Shown here: in pieces, positions 8,175 to 15,997 of the stretch
Position numbering within the stretch: the first letter of the stretch is position 1
How the letters are laid out: the number at the start of each line of letters is the position of its first letter
From: CAZTPJ01 sp964614515
Lineage (GTDB): Bacteria; Planctomycetota; Phycisphaerae; Phycisphaerales; UBA1924
Assembly: GCA_964614515.1 (NCBI GenBank)
Contig: CAZTPJ010000008.1
Coordinates: 1-64,000 of the forward strand
Length of the DNA stretch: 64,000 nt
Reading direction: 5' to 3'
Notes under the pieces: model-generated
Database searches by the model: none
Told to the model about the DNA's origin: nothing
What the model saw: only the letters and a program-made list of their open reading frames with translations
Made by a program: the position numbers and the translations under genes

Positions 8175-9802
8175 TTCAACGCGCGTTCAAGTTCGATGGT
8201 GAGGCCGCGCCGGCGTCGCACGCGCGAACGTTCCGCCTTGACGCCACGAACGGGTCCGGCGGACGACTCGCGACGTTTCGTGTGTCGCTGGCCACCGACA
8301 GCGCGGCGTCGATTCGCCCAATCGCACAGAGCACGAAACTCGACCTTGAGTTTCGCAAGGTCGAGTACAATACGCTCAGTTCCACGTCGCCCGCGCCGGC
8401 GGGGACGAAGGCGAACCACGCTGTTGGAGCCCTCATCAAGCTTGATGCGCCGCGTGAACTCGTGCGAATCCGCATGGCCTCGGGCACCGACGCGCTGAAG
8501 AAGTCGGCGCAGATTTCCCTGCACCGCGTCGATGGCAACGCCGCTTCTGAAGAGCCGACCCTGCGAGCCTCCCCATCACCGGCGGGAACATTCGCCATCC
8601 CCGCGGGCTTTGTGGACCGGCGCGTTGTCATCAAAACCGCGGCGGCGGGCACGCTCACGGCCGCGGACATTTCCGAAGTCGTCGTGCGATCATTTCCAAC
8701 AGGGCCGCGCGTGCGGCTGTCATTGCCGCTGGCGATGTCGGAGCCTGCGCAGGTCTGGAGCGCGCCGGGTGAGTTTGATCGCTCGAGCGAAGTGCCGATG
8801 CTCAGCGTTCAGATCGGCGCGGCGCTGGCCGATGTCCTCGCGCGGCTCCTGGCTGATGCGGCCAGGCCGATGCCGGAGTTCGTGCATGTGGATGTTCACG
8901 TCGAATCCGATGCGCCGTGCGAGGTAACGATCAAGCAATGCGAGATCGCGTATGCGATCGAATCCCGCGTGCCGTCCGATGGCGAACCGATCGTCCTGCG
9001 ATTCCCCGGTGGCGCGGAAACCTCGCGCACGATCGACCTGCCCATCCCCGCCGGCGCGAGCATCACACGCGCTGAAATCAACGCCGTCGAGTCCTTCTCC
9101 GGGTCCACGGCCAACGCCCCGCCCACCAACAACGGCCCCGCGCTCGATGCGCTGCGTCAGTCCCGCGGCGTCGAGATCACCGCGGGACACAAGGGGGGGG
9201 TGTTCATCGCGACCGCGGCTCCCCTTCGCTTCGCCGGCATCGCCCTGGGACTTGTCGCGCTTTCGCAAAGCGCCACGGCCGAGGCGAGCGTGCATCGCGG
9301 CGACCTCGATGTCGGCGTGGGCGAACTGCTCGCCGCAGGCGCGCTGCGCCCGGCCGGGCGGTCTTGGGCCACTGCGCTGTTCGACAAGCCGGTGATCGTC
9401 CAGCCGCCGGGGGCGTGGGTGGTTGTCGCCGTGCATGATGGCGCGCTCGCGTGGCTGGCCGATGATGACCAGACCCATGACGCCTTCATCGCGGGCCACG
9501 GCGAACGGCTTGAACGAGGCCACATTATTCGCGGCGTGCATCCGGCCGTCGTCCTGTTGCCGACACGCGATGCGTCCGCAACGACCGCCAACGGCGCGCT
9601 GCGAGTACGCCTCGCGGACATCGACGTTCCGCGAACCACGATCGGTGATCGCGGCGATGTCTTGTACGATGTGACGGCCGCGCTCACAGCACACCTGGGC
9701 GCGGCGAGCGCATCCCCTCGCACGACTCGCGTGGACCTCTCCACGCCACTGCGCGGGATCATCACCATTCGATCCATTGCGCTTGAGTACGACCTGGCTT
9801 GA
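8171..9802 (+). CDS. hypothetical beta-rich protein, last gene of the tail-like operon
   Basis: 543 residues, alternating short beta-strand-like segments with no membrane helices, cysteine pairs or signal peptide. The N-terminus SHARTFRLDATNGSGGRLATF reads like a jelly-roll or carbohydrate-binding strand set; two similar beta blocks (about 1-170 and 170-340) and a third (about 380-540) can be seen. I do not recognise a family. It begins with an ATG overlapping the preceding stop by 4 bp, and ends about 110 bp before the convergent carboxypeptidase gene, so it is the last gene of the operon. A G8 run lies at 9193-9200 in a Gly-Gly codon context. Position suggests a tip, decoration or receptor-binding component, but this is inference. 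Confidence 0.55.
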   Translation: MIQRAFKFDGEAAPASHARTFRLDATNGSGGRLATFRVSLATDSAASIRPIAQSTKLDLEFRKVEYNTLSSTSPAPAGTKANHAVGALIKLDAPRELVRIRMASGTDALKKSAQISLHRVDGNAASEEPTLRASPSPAGTFAIPAGFVDRRVVIKTAAAGTLTAADISEVVVRSFPTGPRVRLSLPLAMSEPAQVWSAPGEFDRSSEVPMLSVQIGAALADVLARLLADAARPMPEFVHVDVHVESDAPCEVTIKQCEIAYAIESRVPSDGEPIVLRFPGGAETSRTIDLPIPAGASITRAEINAVESFSGSTANAPPTNNGPALDALRQSRGVEITAGHKGGVFIATAAPLRFAGIALGLVALSQSATAEASVHRGDLDVGVGELLAAGALRPAGRSWATALFDKPVIVQPPGAWVVVAVHDGALAWLADDDQTHDAFIAGHGERLERGHIIRGVHPAVVLLPTRDASATTANGALRVRLADIDVPRTTIGDRGDVLYDVTAALTAHLGAASASPRTTRVDLSTPLRGIITIRSIALEYDLA

Positions 9803-9831
9803 CGCGCAGTCACCAAGAAATCAGCAAAAAA

Positions 9832-9867
9832 GCCCGGATTGGCGATCGCCTAAGCGCCAACCCGGGC
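9832..9867 (-). terminator. intrinsic terminator for the M14 carboxypeptidase gene
   Basis: A 13-bp stem (GCCCGGATTGGCG with CGCCAACCCGGGC, one A-C mismatch) around a 10-nt loop. On the minus strand the hairpin is followed by six T (plus-strand A run at 9826-9831), the classic Rho-independent layout, placing it after the carboxypeptidase stop. It may also stall transcription arriving from the tail-like operon on the plus strand, where it lacks a U tract. Confidence 0.8.
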
Positions 9868-9912
9868 GAGAGCCACGGCCGTGAACGCAGAACGCGTCCG
9901 CGGCGGGCTGAA

Positions 9913-12273
9913 TCAAGGAGGACCAACAAACAAGTTCTGGAACATCAGAAAGTCGAAGATGTCGAATACGCCGACGCCCGTGGTGTGATCAAGGTCCGCA
10001 CGCGGGTCCATGACGGTCCAGAGGTTCTGAAACTCGATGTAATCGAAAATGTCGAGGAGTCCGTTGCGGTCAAAGTCCGCCGGATGTCGAGGACAGCCAA
10101 TGACGGCGAGTTCGACATCATCCACGGCGGCTTCGACGATCGCGCCGGTGTCATCGCGCGCCACGAAGCGCAATCGCATCGTCTCGGTCGAGGGGAGGAA
10201 GTCTTCCACGCGGAAGTCCTTGCGAACCCACGCGCCCGCGTTCTCGCTGACGATCTCGACATCGACCCATGTCTGTCCGCCATCGTTCGAGAGGCGAATG
10301 GGCATTGTGTTGGTACGCGGATTGGAGCCTTGATCGTTGCTGTACCAGCGGTGATAGGTGAGCATCGGTTCGGGGAAAATGATGTCCCATCCGCCAGTGG
10401 CATCGAACACCGGCGATGTCAGCGTCGTCGCGCCACCGTCCACGTCGTACTGCCCGATGCTCGAACCCGCCCGACCATCCGTCACCCAGCAGTTCACGCC
10501 AGGGGGGGGCGTGTGGTCATCGCCAGGCTGCGCGGCGGTGGGCTGTGGGTCCATGCGATTCCAGATCCCCGCGGTGGCCGTATCGCCCGGCGCGCCGACG
10601 GTCCAGCCCAGGTCCTGCTCCATGTCGTCGGTGTACGAAACCACGATAATGTGCGCGGGCAACGCGACCGGCGCGGTCTCGCCACCGGACGGCAGCGTGA
10701 CCGGCGTGCCGACGGTGGTCTCGGCCTCGATGAAGAACTGAACATCATCGCCGCAGGGAACTTCGGGCAGGTTCGCGCTGAACAAGCCGCCGCCGAGGGA
10801 CGTGAGCGACGTAGCCGTGAACGCGCCGGATGAACCAACTCGATGCCAGAGCGTTTCGCTTCCCGGTTCGAGTTGTTCGAGGCCGTTGTCAATGCGAACG
10901 CCGATCTCGGTCTTCTGATTCGGCGTGACACTCGCGGGCAGCGCTGGTTCAAAGGCCATGATGAGCGGCGGGGGCACGACCCAGTCGGCAAGGGTGTAGA
11001 ACGCCTCGGCCGTCTCAATGCCGGTGGGGACAATCTGATCCGGCGGCAGGACGAAGCCGAACTGGCCGGTGTCGCGAAGTTCAATCGTCCATGAAAGGCA
11101 ATCGAGCGCGACATGCGCCCAGTCGACGATGGTGCCGGACGTGACATAGAGGATGACCGACCCTTGGCCGTGGTCATAGGGCGTGCCATGCACGTCCTCA
11201 ATCGCACGTTCCATGGCCGTGCCGACCTCTTCATAGAGCGGATAGTTCGTGGGCGGCTCGGTGGTGAAGCCCCACGGCGCGAGGATTTTCTGCGCGTAGG
11301 AATGTACGTCGATGTGGGCGACGATGCGCGAGGCCATCGGCTCGAAGAAGGCTGCGAAACCGGCCGCTTCAGGTTCACTCAGCGGCGCTGTGCCGCGGTA
11401 GGTATCGTTGCACGCCTGACCGCTGGAGCCGCTGCTGCGTCCCCACTCATACGACCAGTTGCGATTGAGGTCCACGCCGAAACAAGTGCTGCCCTGCGGG
11501 GGCGTCTGCCGATTCTTTCGCCACAGGCGCTGGCCGCCGCCGCCTTCGCTGGTGGGACGAGTGAAGTGATACCCGTCGGGGTTCATCATCGGCACGATGT
11601 AGAACTCGATGTTATTGACGAAGCGCTGAACCTCGGGGTCCGTCGCGTACTTCGCGAGCATGTCCTCGACGAAGTACATGCACGTCGCCGGGCTGATCCA
11701 CTCTCGCGCGTGCTGGCCGCCGTTGATGACGATGATCGGGCGTGTGCCCGGATTGTTCGGCCCGGTGATGCGGATGCCGCGGATCGTGCGACCCTGCACC
11801 GACTGGCTGACATTGACGATCTCGGTGAGATTCGGGTACGCCGCGGCCACCTGATCCAGCCGTGCATCGTGATCGGCCAGCGAGCGATAGTCGTCGTACC
11901 AGTTCCCATCGGGCGCGCCCGCCTGAGCCAGACGCAGCGTCTCGGCGTCGATCAGCGCCTGCACATCCGCGATCATGACATCGTGCGCGATGCCCAGCTG
12001 CGCGAACGCGTCATACTGCGCTGGAGACATGCGAACATCAAACGTGCCCACTCCCGCGCCCGTGCAGGTCCAGATGTCGTCCGTCAGCGCCGTCGCCGCC
12101 ATCACCTCGCGCGGCGATTTCGCATGCACTCGCACCACGCGGTGCGCCTCGAAGCGTTCAATCGCCGCTTCGACGGCCGCACGCGGCGCAGGCTCCACCT
12201 GCGCATGCGATGCACCCGACACACACAACGCCAACGCCACGGCCGAGAGCCGAACTCGATTCAAACTCCGCAT
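9913..12273 (-). CDS. secreted M14 zinc carboxypeptidase with GC-type dockerin-like C-terminus
   Basis: Exported metallocarboxypeptidase (786 residues) that would remove C-terminal residues from peptides outside the cytoplasm. A signal peptide ends at about residue 24 (ASHAQ). Catalytic landmarks of the carboxypeptidase A family are all visible: the zinc ligands in GGQHAREW (about 183), the substrate-binding VDLNRNW (about 250), the third zinc ligand in HIDVHSY (about 318) and the general-base Glu in ELRDTGQFGF (about 398). A beta-sandwich follows, then a C-terminal pair of repeats, DFDRNGLLDIFDYIEF and GVGVFDIFDFLMFQN, the GC-type dockerin-like module common in Phycisphaerae. Preceded by a strong promoter at 12318-12346 and a purine-rich ribosome-binding site. 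A G8 run occurs at 10502-10509. Confidence 0.9.
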   Translation of the reverse strand: MRSLNRVRLSAVALALCVSGASHAQVEPAPRAAVEAAIERFEAHRVVRVHAKSPREVMAATALTDDIWTCTGAGVGTFDVRMSPAQYDAFAQLGIAHDVMIADVQALIDAETLRLAQAGAPDGNWYDDYRSLADHDARLDQVAAAYPNLTEIVNVSQSVQGRTIRGIRITGPNNPGTRPIIVINGGQHAREWISPATCMYFVEDMLAKYATDPEVQRFVNNIEFYIVPMMNPDGYHFTRPTSEGGGGQRLWRKNRQTPPQGSTCFGVDLNRNWSYEWGRSSGSSGQACNDTYRGTAPLSEPEAAGFAAFFEPMASRIVAHIDVHSYAQKILAPWGFTTEPPTNYPLYEEVGTAMERAIEDVHGTPYDHGQGSVILYVTSGTIVDWAHVALDCLSWTIELRDTGQFGFVLPPDQIVPTGIETAEAFYTLADWVVPPPLIMAFEPALPASVTPNQKTEIGVRIDNGLEQLEPGSETLWHRVGSSGAFTATSLTSLGGGLFSANLPEVPCGDDVQFFIEAETTVGTPVTLPSGGETAPVALPAHIIVVSYTDDMEQDLGWTVGAPGDTATAGIWNRMDPQPTAAQPGDDHTPPPGVNCWVTDGRAGSSIGQYDVDGGATTLTSPVFDATGGWDIIFPEPMLTYHRWYSNDQGSNPRTNTMPIRLSNDGGQTWVDVEIVSENAGAWVRKDFRVEDFLPSTETMRLRFVARDDTGAIVEAAVDDVELAVIGCPRHPADFDRNGLLDIFDYIEFQNLWTVMDPRADLDHTTGVGVFDIFDFLMFQNLFVGPP

Positions 12274-12317
12274 ATCGCCTTCCCCTTGCGGCGAATCAAC
12301 TTCGCCCCGACATGGTG

Positions 12318-12346
12318 ATTACACAGCAAAGTCGCCGCGTTGTCAA
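12318..12346 (-). promoter_or_regulatory. sigma-70-type promoter for the M14 carboxypeptidase
   Basis: On the minus strand TTGACA (12341-12346) and TGTAAT (12318-12323) are separated by exactly 17 bp, about 45 bp upstream of the carboxypeptidase start. The predicted transcript begins near 12311 and carries an AAGGGGAAGG-like ribosome-binding region before the ATG at 12273. Confidence 0.65.
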
Positions 12347-12452
12347 CTGAAAAAGGGGGCGAAGTGTCAAGATGCGGAAAACACGCGGAAACCGGCGGGA
12401 CAATCCCGGGGGCGTTTGCCTCGGGTCCACCCGCGAATTCCTGACCCGCGAA

Positions 12453-13787
12453 CTACTTCCACTCGCACAAATGCCAGTTTTTCTTGCCTCTTCGCATGGC
12501 GACGAAGGCGTTGTGGAGCAGATCCGAGGACGTAAGTCGTGTATCGACAGAGGCTTTCTTCCCATTGGTACTAATCGCACCACTCGTGAGGAACTCCCGC
12601 GCCTCGCGCTTTGAGGCAGCCAGCGAAGTCTGCGGCAACAGGTCCACCAGGGCGACGCCCTCGCCCGCCAGCGCTGACTTGTCGTGCGTGGTTGTGGGCA
12701 CATCCGCGAGTACCTCGCGGAAGGTCTGTTCGGTGAGCGATGCGATGTCGCCGGAGAAGAGGGCCTGCGTGGCGGCCTCGGCATCGGTCAAGGCGTCAGG
12801 CCCATGCAGCAGGCGTGTCGCCTCGCGCGCGAGCGTTCGCTGGGCCTCGCGTGCGCCGGGGTTGGCGGCGTGGCGAGTCGTGATCGCTTCGATTTCTTCT
12901 CGCGGCAGGAGCGTGAAGGTCTTGAGATAGCGTTCGACATCCGCGTCGGCTGCGTTGAGCCAGAACTGGTAGTAGGCGTATGGACTCGTGCGATGCGCGC
13001 TGAGCCAGATGGCGCCGGATTCGGTTTTGCCGAACTTGGTGCCGTCGGATTTGGTGATGAGGGGGGCGGTGAGGCCGAAGGATCTCGCCGCTGAGTCGTC
13101 GTGCAACGCTTCGACACGGCGAATGAGATCCGCGCCACCAACAATGTTGCCCCACTGATCGCTTCCGCCCATCTGAAGCGTGACGCCTCGCTCCTTGAAC
13201 AGGTGCAGGTAGTCATACGCCTGAAGGACCATGTAACTGAACTCGGTGTACGAGATGCCCTGGTCGCGGGCGTGGAGGCGTTCGCGCACGGAGTCCTTCT
13301 GGATCATCATGTTCACCGAGAAGTGCTTGCCGATGTCGCGGAGGACTTCGAGGTACTTGAGTTGTCCGAGCCAGTCGAGGTTGTTGAGGATTGTCGGAGT
13401 CTGACCCGTGCCACCGGCAACCACGGACGCATTGGCGAAGATGCGCTCGAAGATGCCGCGCTGAGCGTTCACGTTGTCCTCGACCTGCCTTTCCGTCATC
13501 AGCATGCGCTCGGCCGACTTGCCCGACGGGTCGCCGATCAGCCCCGTCCCCCCCCCCATCACCACGACTGGCTCATGCCCGGCCCGCCGGAAATGGACGA
13601 GCAGCATGATCGGCACGAGGTTGCCGATGGTCAGCGAGTCGGACGTGGGGTCAAAGCCCGCATAGGCCCGGCGCGGATGGTTCACCGGGTCGGCGAGATG
13701 TTCGCGCAGTTGATCCACATGCGTGACCTGGTGAATCAGGCCGCGCCATTCGAGTTCCTTGAGAAAGTCGATCGGCGTGCTGCTCAT
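12453..13787 (-). CDS. tyrS: tyrosine--tRNA ligase
   Basis: Charges tRNA-Tyr with tyrosine in the cytoplasm. 444 residues, normal for bacterial TyrRS. The class I HIGH-type motif appears as SLTIGNLVP after the conserved AGFDPTSD (about residues 43-57); the KMSKS-type loop is KFGKTESG (about 240); the specificity region YDYLHLF and GGSDQWGNI are intact; the C-terminal S4-like RNA-binding domain has REFLTSGAISTNGKKA. The start ATG gives the expected N-terminus (IDFLKELEWRGLI). A C10 run on the plus strand (13548-13557) encodes the conserved triple glycine VVVMGGGTGLIG. Single gene, oriented away from the toxin-antitoxin pair. Confidence 0.96.
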   Translation of the reverse strand: MSSTPIDFLKELEWRGLIHQVTHVDQLREHLADPVNHPRRAYAGFDPTSDSLTIGNLVPIMLLVHFRRAGHEPVVVMGGGTGLIGDPSGKSAERMLMTERQVEDNVNAQRGIFERIFANASVVAGGTGQTPTILNNLDWLGQLKYLEVLRDIGKHFSVNMMIQKDSVRERLHARDQGISYTEFSYMVLQAYDYLHLFKERGVTLQMGGSDQWGNIVGGADLIRRVEALHDDSAARSFGLTAPLITKSDGTKFGKTESGAIWLSAHRTSPYAYYQFWLNAADADVERYLKTFTLLPREEIEAITTRHAANPGAREAQRTLAREATRLLHGPDALTDAEAATQALFSGDIASLTEQTFREVLADVPTTTHDKSALAGEGVALVDLLPQTSLAASKREAREFLTSGAISTNGKKASVDTRLTSSDLLHNAFVAMRRGKKNWHLCEWK

Positions 13788-13823
13788 GCGGGTGAAGGAT
13801 ATGGGGCGTCATGGGCGTGAGCC

Positions 13824-13869
13824 GCCGCGTCCGCGGCACGCCCCGCCGCGTCCGCGGCAACCGTATAAT
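13824..13869 (+). promoter_or_regulatory. toxin-antitoxin promoter with twin palindromes
   Basis: Two identical palindromes (GCCGCG-TC-CGCGGC at 13824-13837 and 13845-13858) start 21 bp apart, two helical turns, and the second ends just before a perfect TATAAT (13864-13869). The antitoxin ATG is at 13897. The arrangement suggests an autoregulatory operator covering the -35 region; no good -35 hexamer is visible, as is usual for promoters needing or excluding a regulator. Confidence 0.5.
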
Positions 13870-13896
13870 CCCACGACCGCGAAGAGTACACGGACC

Positions 13897-14166
13897 ATGA
13901 AGAAACTCACGCTGAGCATGGATGAAAAGGACATCCGCCTCGCTCGCCGGCTCGCCAAGGAGCAGGGCACGAGCGTCTCGGCGATGTTCACGAGCATTCT
14001 GCGCCTGATGGCCGCGAAGAAACGCAACGGCACGAAGAACGGGAAGGATGAGGAACTGCCGCCGATCACGCGAAGCCTCACCGGCATTATCAAGATTCCC
14101 GAAGGGAAGACCGATCGGGAACTGATTGAAGAGGCGATCCTCGAGAAGTTCGGATTCGAGCCGTGA
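13897..14166 (+). CDS. antitoxin of a PIN-domain toxin-antitoxin pair (DUF6364-like)
   Basis: 89-residue basic protein. The start MKKLTLSMDEKDIRLARRLAKEQGTSVS has the beta-strand plus helix-turn-helix pattern of ribbon-helix-helix antitoxins, in which the strand contacts DNA and the helices dimerise. The C-terminal tail (ITRSLTGIIKIPEGKTDREL and LEKFGFEP) is the likely toxin-binding part. A TATAAT box lies 28 bp upstream behind twin palindromes. The stop overlaps the GTG of the PIN toxin gene, the usual coupled antitoxin-toxin order. The longer open frame upstream is rejected because it runs through the promoter and is arginine/proline low-complexity. The role as antitoxin is inferred from size, fold pattern and partner. 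Confidence 0.8.
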   Translation: MKKLTLSMDEKDIRLARRLAKEQGTSVSAMFTSILRLMAAKKRNGTKNGKDEELPPITRSLTGIIKIPEGKTDRELIEEAILEKFGFEP

Positions 14167-14579
14167 TCGTGTTCTTCGATACCAATGTCGTGCTGGACGT
14201 CTTTACGCACCGCCAGCCATTTTATCACGACTCCGCCCGATGCTGGGCCATGGCGGAGAAGCGACAGATTCAAGGGCTGGTGTCCGCGGTCGGCATGACG
14301 ACTTTGTACTACGTTGTGCGGCGGTATCGTTCACGCGCCGAGGCGGCGCGCATGCTCGAAGCCGTTCGCGCCTGCGTGGGCTTCGCGCCCTGCGATGCAA
14401 CCATCATCAACCAGGCGATCGACGCGGCGTTCACGGACTTTGAGGACGCCGTGCAGTACTTCAGTGCCAGGGCCGCGCAGGCCGATGCGCTGCTGACTCG
14501 CAACACGGCCCACTTCCCCTCGGGCGACCTCGCGGTGCTCACACCCGGCGAGATGGTGTCACGGCACGCATCGGACTGA
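14163..14579 (+). CDS. PIN-domain ribonuclease toxin
   Basis: 138-residue PIN-domain protein, predicted Mg2+/Mn2+-dependent ribonuclease of the VapC type. The acidic active-site residues are visible in the usual places: Asp in FFDTNVVLDV (residue 6), an acidic residue in the central helices, DFEDAVQY (about 97-104) and the LLTRNTAHF strand close to the C-terminus. The start is the GTG overlapping the antitoxin stop. The gene would be silenced by the upstream protein by complex formation and by repression of the shared promoter; the cellular target cannot be read from sequence. Confidence 0.85.
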   Translation: MIVFFDTNVVLDVFTHRQPFYHDSARCWAMAEKRQIQGLVSAVGMTTLYYVVRRYRSRAEAARMLEAVRACVGFAPCDATIINQAIDAAFTDFEDAVQYFSARAAQADALLTRNTAHFPSGDLAVLTPGEMVSRHASD

Positions 14580-14690
14580 CCCATCGCCGACGCCCGCAAT
14601 TTCGCGGCTTCGCGGGCTTTGAGCCGCGCGACACGCATACGCTTGGGCACGGCGGCGCGACCCGGACGGCCGTGGCACGCCAAACTCCGC

Positions 14691-15620
14691 ATGAACGACG
14701 CCATCATCAGACTTCGCACCAACGTGACCAAGGTCTTTCTCGGCAAGCCGGAGGCCGTGGATCGCGTCATCTGCTGCCTGCTCGCACGCGGACATGTGCT
14801 GATCGAGGATGTGCCGGGGGTGGGCAAGACGGTGCTCGCCACGGCTCTGGCCAAGAGCATCGACTGCTCCTTCAGCCGCCTGCAACTTACGCCTGACCTC
14901 CTCCCCAGCGATGTGCTGGGCGTGAGCATCTACAACCGCGACAGCGGCGAGTTCGTCTTCAACAAGGGCCCGATCTTCGCCAACATCATCCTCGCCGACG
15001 AAATCAACCGCACCACACCGCGAACGCAGACCGCCCTGCTCGAAGCGATGAACGAGGCGACGGTCTCCATCGATGGGCGATCCCACCGCCTTGAACAGCC
15101 GTTCATGGTCGTGGCGACGCAGAATCCGTATGAGTTCGAGGGCACGTACCTCTTGCCCGAGAATCAACTCGACCGCTTCCTGATGCGAACGCGACTGGGC
15201 TATCCCGACCCGCAGGTCGAGGCCCGCGTACTCGACCTGCGCCCCGCGAGCCAGACGCTCCCGCAACTCGAACCCGTGATGAGCAAGCAGGAAGTCATCG
15301 AACTTCAACAGGCCGTGGACGAAGTGCGGCTCGACGAGTCGCTCGTGAACTACATCATCGAGTTGGCGAACGCGACGCGACGGCACGATGAGATTCTCGT
15401 CGGGCTTTCGCCGCGAGGGTCGCTCGCGCTGGCGCAAGCGTCGCGCGCCACGGCCATCCTCGCCGGACGCGACTATGTGATCCCTGAGGACATCGTGCGC
15501 AACATCACGGCCGTGTGTGCCCATCGCCTGATCCCGCGGTCGTATGCGCAGGATGGGGATGCGATGGCGGCGGATCGGATTCTCACGTCGATTGTGCAAA
15601 CGCTGCAAAGCCCCGCATGA
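14691..15620 (+). CDS. MoxR-family AAA+ ATPase
   Basis: AAA+ ATPase of the MoxR family (309 residues), chaperone-like proteins that mature or activate partner proteins, often with von Willebrand factor A proteins. Walker A is EDVPGVGKTVLA (about residues 43-53), Walker B is IILADEINRTTP (about 100), sensor 1 is VVATQNPYEFEGTY and sensor 2 lies in GLSPRGSLALA. The ATG was chosen since MNDAIIRLRTNVTKVFLGKP is the typical family N-terminus; a TTG further upstream is less likely. The usual DUF58 and VWA partner genes are not downstream; a small CDGSH gene follows 28 bp later instead. Confidence 0.9.
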   Translation: MNDAIIRLRTNVTKVFLGKPEAVDRVICCLLARGHVLIEDVPGVGKTVLATALAKSIDCSFSRLQLTPDLLPSDVLGVSIYNRDSGEFVFNKGPIFANIILADEINRTTPRTQTALLEAMNEATVSIDGRSHRLEQPFMVVATQNPYEFEGTYLLPENQLDRFLMRTRLGYPDPQVEARVLDLRPASQTLPQLEPVMSKQEVIELQQAVDEVRLDESLVNYIIELANATRRHDEILVGLSPRGSLALAQASRATAILAGRDYVIPEDIVRNITAVCAHRLIPRSYAQDGDAMAADRILTSIVQTLQSPA

Positions 15621-15648
15621 ACATCGTTCACAGCGAAGGGAGCGACCC

Positions 15649-15867
15649 ATGGCCAGACTCGTTCGTCACGACGGCACAGGCCCGTACAAGATCGATCCGA
15701 AGACGTGGCCGGAGGGCAAGATGATCTTCGTCTGCGCGTGCGGGTTGTCCAAGACGATGCCGCTGTGCGATGGCACGCACAAGTCATGCGCCACCGAGCA
15801 GCCCGGCACCGTGTACGTGTACGACAAGGATCGTCAGCGCGTCGTCGAAGAACGTGCGGACGATTGA
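15649..15867 (+). CDS. CDGSH iron-sulfur domain protein
   Basis: 72-residue protein carrying one CDGSH-type cluster site: CACGLSKTMPLCDGTHK, giving the Cys-X-Cys-X(n)-Cys-Asp-Gly-Thr-His set that holds a 2Fe-2S cluster with three cysteines and one histidine. Such proteins act in redox sensing or cluster transfer. The N-terminal ARLVRHDGTGPYKIDP is the usual strand before the cluster. ATG with a GAAGGGAG ribosome-binding sequence upstream. It follows the MoxR gene by 28 bp and may be co-transcribed, though no functional link is known. Confidence 0.85.
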   Translation: MARLVRHDGTGPYKIDPKTWPEGKMIFVCACGLSKTMPLCDGTHKSCATEQPGTVYVYDKDRQRVVEERADD

Positions 15868-15949
15868 CCCCTTCTCCCTGAACGGCGTCAAAGAGGCTGT
15901 TTCAGAACTGGCTCGCGGATCGTCGGCCCATTTGGAAGTCAAAGCATGC

Positions 15950-15971
15950 GCACAGGCGAGACGCCCGTGCC
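15950..15971 (-). repeat. short palindrome, GGCACGGGCG...CGCCTGTGCC family
   Basis: Imperfect hairpin in the gap between the CDGSH gene and the convergent S41 protease gene, in inverse orientation to copies at 35712, 35746 and 55184. Arms of about 9-10 bp around a 3-4 nt loop. A dispersed palindromic repeat; it could also serve as a bidirectional transcription stop. Confidence 0.6.
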
Positions 15972-15997
15972 ACCGCGACGCATGACATGAACCGCTT

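Noticed and set aside
1..9802. Complete prophage
   Set aside because: No capsid, portal, terminase, lysis or integrase genes within the window; flanked by chromosomal genes. A prophage fragment upstream cannot be excluded.
11113..12318. 401-residue plus-strand open frame opposite the M14 carboxypeptidase
   Set aside because: Overlaps the fully supported carboxypeptidase and its promoter; no family features or ribosome-binding site.
14559..15650. 363-residue minus-strand open frame opposite moxR
   Set aside because: MoxR on the plus strand has Walker A/B and sensor motifs; the antisense product is arginine/histidine-rich with no motif.
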